From assembly GCF_000002425.4 (NCBI RefSeq), contig NC_037254.1, positions 13,709,756-13,773,755 on the forward strand: DNA of 64,000 bases. Direction: 5' to 3'. Shown one piece after another: positions 59,263 through 64,000 of the stretch. This DNA is from Physcomitrium patens. Lineage: Eukaryota > Streptophyta > Bryopsida > Funariales > Funariaceae. The position numbers and the translations under genes were made by a program. Every line of letters begins with the position of its first letter. The first letter of the stretch is position 1. The notes under the pieces are model-generated. The model saw nothing but the letters and a program-made list of their open reading frames with translations. It had not been told where the DNA came from and made no database searches.

Positions 59263-60420
59263 ATGACACCACGAAGGTCCATGAGATGTGCTACTCCAAT
59301 GCCATAGGCAGGGGTGCTGGCCACCCTTTGCGAGAAGCAAGTGAACTTCGAGGTGGTTCCTGTGAACATCGTGAAAGGCGAGGAGAGGAAGCCAGAGTTT
59401 CTAGCCTAGCAGGTACAATCAAGGTTGCAATCATCAGCTTTTTTGTTTAACAATCTACTGATAGAGATCTTAGACCCAGTCCCAAGCGGGATATTGTACG
59501 CATTCGGAGTGGTTTTTGTACATTCTTCACTCTTTCAGTTTACTTGGTTTTAAACGCATGACAATGATAATGATCATATGAGTGGGTTTTGAGTGTAGAT
59601 CGGTGTTCATCTTGAATTGAGTCCATGCCTCCACTTAACGTGCACTCCTCTTAGAAAAGCTGCTGAAACGGCAGAATTAGTGCAGACCTGCATTCTGTTA
59701 AGTAATTCGTTCAACCCATTCATGTGGATATATATATATATATATATATATGCATTACACATTACCCTGTTTTCAACTTTAAAATTACAAAGATAATATA
59801 CTCTAATTCATTTCAAAGAATCGACAATGGATGGCAATTTATGTCTTCGCTGAGCGCATTTAATCAAATTATGCCTAGTCTCTGGTCCTGCAGCCGTTTG
59901 GTCAAATACCAGTTCTGAAGGATGAAGATCTCCAACTCCACGGTATGTTTAGCATCTGCTGGCAGCTCTTGTTCGTGATTCAAACTGTCTCGTCCTTGCT
60001 TGCAAAGTCCTGGAATTTCTGAATCCTCGCCACCTTGACAATTCGAAGGGTTAATGAGCATCATTTCACGAGATAGACGGGTGGCTGGAAAATGGCATTG
60101 AATGTCTGCGGATGGATAGATTGGCGCAGAGTCACGAGCATGTATGAGGTACATTTGTGACGAATTTCCAGAGCGTGGGACAAAGTAGTATGATCAAGCC
60201 CAAGGGATAGGGCGATGGTGGAGCAAAGGCTGGAAATCGAGAGTCCAGAATGCTCAGGGCAAATGCTGGACCTTTGTGAATCAGCTTCTGTTCGGGCCCT
60301 TATTCCATGGCAAGCATTCCGATTCAGACGCCGTCAAGAGCCTCACAGACGTCATTCAGACGTCTCCAGACGTCATTCCTGGAAGAAAATCCTCGAGCAA
60401 GCAATGACTGACATCGACAA
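59263..60420 (+). pseudogene. Phi-class glutathione S-transferase pseudogene
   Basis: Exon-1 remnant (59263-59412): KVHEMCYSN, a one-base shift, then VLATLCEKQVNFEVVPVNIV and KGEERKPEFLA, a stop and a CAG/GTAC donor. This is the GST N-terminal thioredoxin fold; the segment after YSN is where GSTF proteins bind glutathione. Exon-2 remnant (about 60075-60420): ADG, a stop, IGAESRACMRYICDEFPERG, the conserved ESRA motif, then text like LEIES and, after a shift, TFVNQLLFGPLFHGKHSDSD, with WKKILEQ near the end as in the GSTF C-terminus. Phi GSTs conjugate glutathione to toxic compounds. At least three stops and three shifts show this copy is dead. The 107-codon frame at 60215-60538 is a shifted reading of it. 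Confidence 0.8.
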
Positions 60421-62690
60421 GTGGAAATCAGCCATGATGTTGAATACCCAACCAAGAGCTGGCCCACAATTTCGTTTGAGACAACAAAACCATCGATTTC
60501 AAATCCAACTGCTACGCATTCGCCTCATGAACGCATGACTCTATGAACTTCTAGATCAATGTTTATACGGGCACCTTAGGTATAACATCGATGCTAGAAT
60601 GCGAGAGTTCAGGATCCTCACCATGATTTCTGATCGAATACGCAGTTTGACAATGAGAAGCTTGAATTTTGAAATCGAGCTGCGATAGAAGCCAACCTTC
60701 CTGAACACATAAACTTGCGATTCAGTTGTGCGCTGTCTCGCCTGATAGCTTGTGCAAACACTAGCAACACACATTCTGCAGCTGAAACCATCGTCCTATT
60801 GCAAAGCTGATCACACCTCGTCGCTTATTGATCAGATTCTAAGTATAGTTTAAATTCCATGATCTAGTTCAAAATATGGAATGCAATTGTGCCTGGATAG
60901 TATTGCAAAGTCATTCACTTCTTGCTTTTTTGTGAGGAAAATTTTGGAAAGCTTTCAACAAAAACAAATAGATAAGATACGTATAGTTTGATATTTTTTT
61001 AAAGTTTTCGGATGTGTGAAATTGTATAACTTGTTGTTAGCACCATGTATTTTGTGATAGAAAAGATGATGTTTTATTAAATAATTCTAAGAGAGTAAAG
61101 TTGGAAGATATCTTCAATAATCAACCATGACTTGGTCACCTCAACCATGATTAACCATTTTATGTTATACAGTAACATGTCAACACTTTATTGTTTACGT
61201 ATTGATGACAAAGTCTAAATTGCTGACAAAAGAATGATTGCAATGCTTCAAAAGTTTGCCTCAACCAAACAAATAAACAAAATCAACACTTTTACATAAT
61301 CTTTTTTGCTTAACAAAACATGCATACAATGACTTTGGCATGTTCTTTTTGTACTGGTTTTTATATAATATCTTTTATATTTATCAAATTTTAAGTGCCA
61401 AACATATATTTTACAACATTATAAAACAAAGATCTCCAAAAAGATTAAAATACATAACATTGTGATAATTTTTTATTTTTTATTTTTTTAAATATGTGCA
61501 TGTGTGTGTATATGTATATTGAATGCATACAGAGGATTGGATTTCACAGTTGTTTTTAAATCTTAAATTGTCCCATAAATTAAAGATACAATAAATTGAA
61601 TGAAATTAGTACAATCAAGTATTTTTGCTAATTATTGGTCTTTGATACAATACAAAGAGCAAGGGTCATGTTACCATAAAATAGACCTTAAAAATACTAA
61701 ATGTTATTTTTTAAACACAATAATAATGTATCTGTACTTCTATGTAACTACTAATTTTTTTCAGATTTTCTACAATTGGATTCATTTTCTATAACAGCAC
61801 TAATTTCAAAATATATCATAAAAAATAAAATTTAGCACAATATTGAAGTAATTAATCTGAAATCTTTGAAACAGTATTAATCACTTGTCACTTCATGAGC
61901 ACCCTTAAAATGGATTCTTCAAGGATTTTAAACTAATTTTGAAGAACAAGTACCCAACTCACTCATTTTCACCTCATGTATCTGACATTCAAGAGTGTCT
62001 ACATACAAACATAGATGTCAGATAGTTACATCAAATTTTGTGAACTGCTCACTAATAACCAATTGTTGGGAGTCTCTAAAATATTGGTAAAAAAGGTGCA
62101 CAACTAAAAATCTGAAATTTTTAAATTATAATTTAAAAAAACACAAAGGATCATTTGAAAGCCGTTAGAGAAGATTTGGAGTTAAAGATTTAGGGTTTAT
62201 TAAAATGTTCTGGTGCCGGGAGCATTTTGGATTTTCCGTTCATGCAGTACCAGGTAACAGCTACGGCCATCTCAACCCTAGTCTAGATTGAAATGAATTT
62301 GTTTAAATCTAGTCTGGAGGGATTGAATTCTGTCCCAAGCGCAGATTAACCTACGAGCAACAGGATGTAAATGTTTGGTTTTTGAACAAAAAGCACATCC
62401 GTTACTTCGAAAACATTCCTGAGGGGAAAATAGGTTTTCATTATTAATGCATGTGGCTGATACAATAACAGGGGAAGAATAGGTCTGACAGGCCTGTGCG
62501 CTTTAGGTTGTATTCAGGTTGATGTTGTGGCTTCTACATCACTTATGGCACTAACTTTCCTCCCTAGCAATGATCTACTGTGATTATAGAAGTTATAATA
62601 CCTGCATTATGCTCTATTTCTCCGAGTCAGCCTTTGCCAATTCTAGAATCGAATTCCGTAGAGGCCAGTTAGAATTAATGCTTTAACCAT
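60421..62690. other. Intergenic DNA between the GST pseudogene and the reductase gene
   Basis: To about 60900 the composition is still gene-like; then AT-rich to about 62150. The last 500 bases probably hold the 3' untranslated region of the reductase, with a minus-strand AATAAA at 62196-62201 as a possible polyadenylation signal. No other feature seen. Confidence 0.45.
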
Positions 62691-62691
62691 T

Positions 62692-63857
62692 TTAGAACTG
62701 AAATTGCATCTCCTTGGTATATCCAAGAGCTTCACAATGGCCTGCTATGGCCCTGTTCATGGGTGGAGGACCACAACGCAGAATCTGCCACATTTTGATT
62801 TATGTTAGAGAAGTTCATGGACATATTGAGATGGACATCCTCTTAGGACAAATAAATAGATCTTTAGATAACCGATCCAAACATCAGTTCTACAATTGCG
62901 TAATTTTGCCAGAGAAAAACTCCTGCAATCTCAAAGGTAAATACCTGAACATCAGCAGCTGGAGGAGGACAATGTCTCTCAATCATATCCTTCGTCACAA
63001 ACCCGACACCTCCACTCCACTCCGTTGGGGGCTGCACAAAAAGCACACAAAAGACCATGGACAGATTCGTTCACGATTAGACTAAGCATGACGTTGCAAC
63101 AGCATGTTCACAAGCGCAAGATGACGATGAACAGCAAGCACGAAAGCAATAGAGTGATCGTCCACGCGCACCTCGTTCAGAACATAGTAGACTTTGAACT
63201 GGTCTGGGCGTTCTGCTGCCATTCGGTCGAGATCATCCTGTGGTGGCAAGTGTTTGAAATTGTTAGGAAAATATTACAAAACACACCAAGTTAACACTAC
63301 AATTAGAGGAATACATGAGACCAGAGTGTTCCTAATAATTCATAAGGTGTCTTTTTATGAGTTGTTTTTTCACTTTGTGTAACAGCGGTGTCCCATATGC
63401 AACAGAAAACAATGTGATATAGCAGAATGAGCACCTTGAGTAAAATGTCCTCATATGTGACATTTGCATATATCAAAGATATCTTAGTCTTATCATGAGA
63501 GTTCTCCAGAATCGCTCTTGCAACCTGCAAAATACCCATTAATACTTTCAGTGATACACACAGCTCTCAAGAACAACAAGTCCCAGACATGTATATCAAA
63601 GTCCGTCTTAATCAGGTCAAATTGATACATAAGAACCAGAGATACTGAAAATTAATTCACGGGGTAGAAGTAAGTTAGGCATGATCAAGATTGAAGTACA
63701 ACTTTCTAATGTTCTGTAGGCCAAGATGAACAGGTAAATTCGAAGATGTTACAAGAACACATAAACTGATTACTACCTGATACATGGGAGTAAGACCAGT
63801 TCCACCGGCCACCATTCCAAATTCTCTAACTTGGTTGGGTTTGTATTTAAAGCGTCC
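62692..63857 (-). CDS. CBR1: NADH-cytochrome b5 reductase, C-terminal exons (5' part outside)
   Basis: Five exons on the minus strand: 63777-63857, 63435-63524, 63172-63237, 62945-63031 and 62692-62784. All introns are GT-AG and all are phase 0. They encode 138 residues ending in the natural stop TAA at 62692-62694. Visible motifs: GRFKYKPNQ (end of the FAD domain), [20 protein letters not shown] (the GGTGxTP nucleotide-binding loop), [31 protein letters not shown] (around an exon join), and the C-terminal [10 protein letters not shown] and [10 protein letters not shown]. The enzyme passes electrons from NADH through FAD to cytochrome b5 at the ER for lipid desaturation and other reactions. 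No exon could be assigned with confidence in 63858-64000, though a strong donor-like GTGAGTATTT lies there on the minus strand (about 63940-63950). Confidence 0.95.
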
Positions 63858-64000
63858 CTGAGTCAACCCAAATTACCATGTCACTTTCATTTCTAAACCA
63901 GTGGCAGCTGCCACTTTTCAAAAAGTTCGCCATAAAATACTCACTCCAGAGGAACATGTCGCAAAATCGAGTGCACCTTTCTGACCACTACAAAGACAAA

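Noticed and set aside
60215-60538. A 107-codon plus-strand frame as a new gene, and a triple cagacgtc motif inside it as a regulatory array
   Set aside because: The same bases in another frame read as GST C-terminal sequence, so both the frame and the repeated ACGTC are by-products of the pseudogene.
63940-64000. An extra reductase exon ending at a strong GTGAGTATTT donor on the minus strand
   Set aside because: The upstream bases in the phase needed read GQKGALDFATCSSG, which does not match the expected segment before GRFKY in this family; the true preceding exon is probably outside the window.

Overview
The window looks like nuclear DNA from a land plant, most probably a bryophyte such as a moss. 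Very AT-rich intergenic DNA with many (TA)n, poly-A and poly-T tracts and layered LTR retrotransposons is broken by short islands of balanced composition that carry spliced plant genes. The species is inferred from composition and gene style and is not proven.

Genes. Two genes are secure, both on the minus strand. A GRAS transcription factor of the SCARECROW-LIKE 28 type (52226-55188) has two exons joined across a 527-bp intron, giving an 811-residue protein. At the right edge (62692-63857) are the last five exons of an NADH-cytochrome b5 reductase; its 5' part lies beyond the window. Between them a phi-class glutathione S-transferase survives only as a pseudogene (59263-60420, plus strand). 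Islands at 1-1290, 28600-30790 and 47700-52000 have gene-like composition and a few splice-compatible open stretches that I cannot assign to a family.

Mobile elements fill most of the rest. (1) 7429-14453: a Ty1/copia element in one continuous gag-pol frame broken by twelve stop codons and no frameshift, with LTRs TATTAA...TTAATA and a primer-binding site matching the anticodon arm, not the 3' end, of initiator tRNA-Met. A 1335-bp solo LTR with a 4-bp target duplication sits inside its reverse transcriptase region. (2) 15703-21433: a minus-strand Ty3/gypsy chromovirus with chromodomain and most of its capsid region deleted. (3) 32297-42551: a related plus-strand chromovirus flanked by a perfect 5-bp target duplication (CATCT). 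It lies in an older LTR and itself hosts two solo LTRs (each with its own 5-bp duplication) and a 2.7-kb foreign segment holding a 1.5-kb near-perfect foldback. (4) Shorter decayed gypsy pieces lie at 6580-7428, 22530-23970, 24320-25700 and 45170-47200.

The most unusual items are the half-tRNA-primed copia element with non-canonical LTR ends, its substitution-only decay, and the long foldback with paired internal motifs. No CRISPR array, rRNA or tRNA gene was seen.
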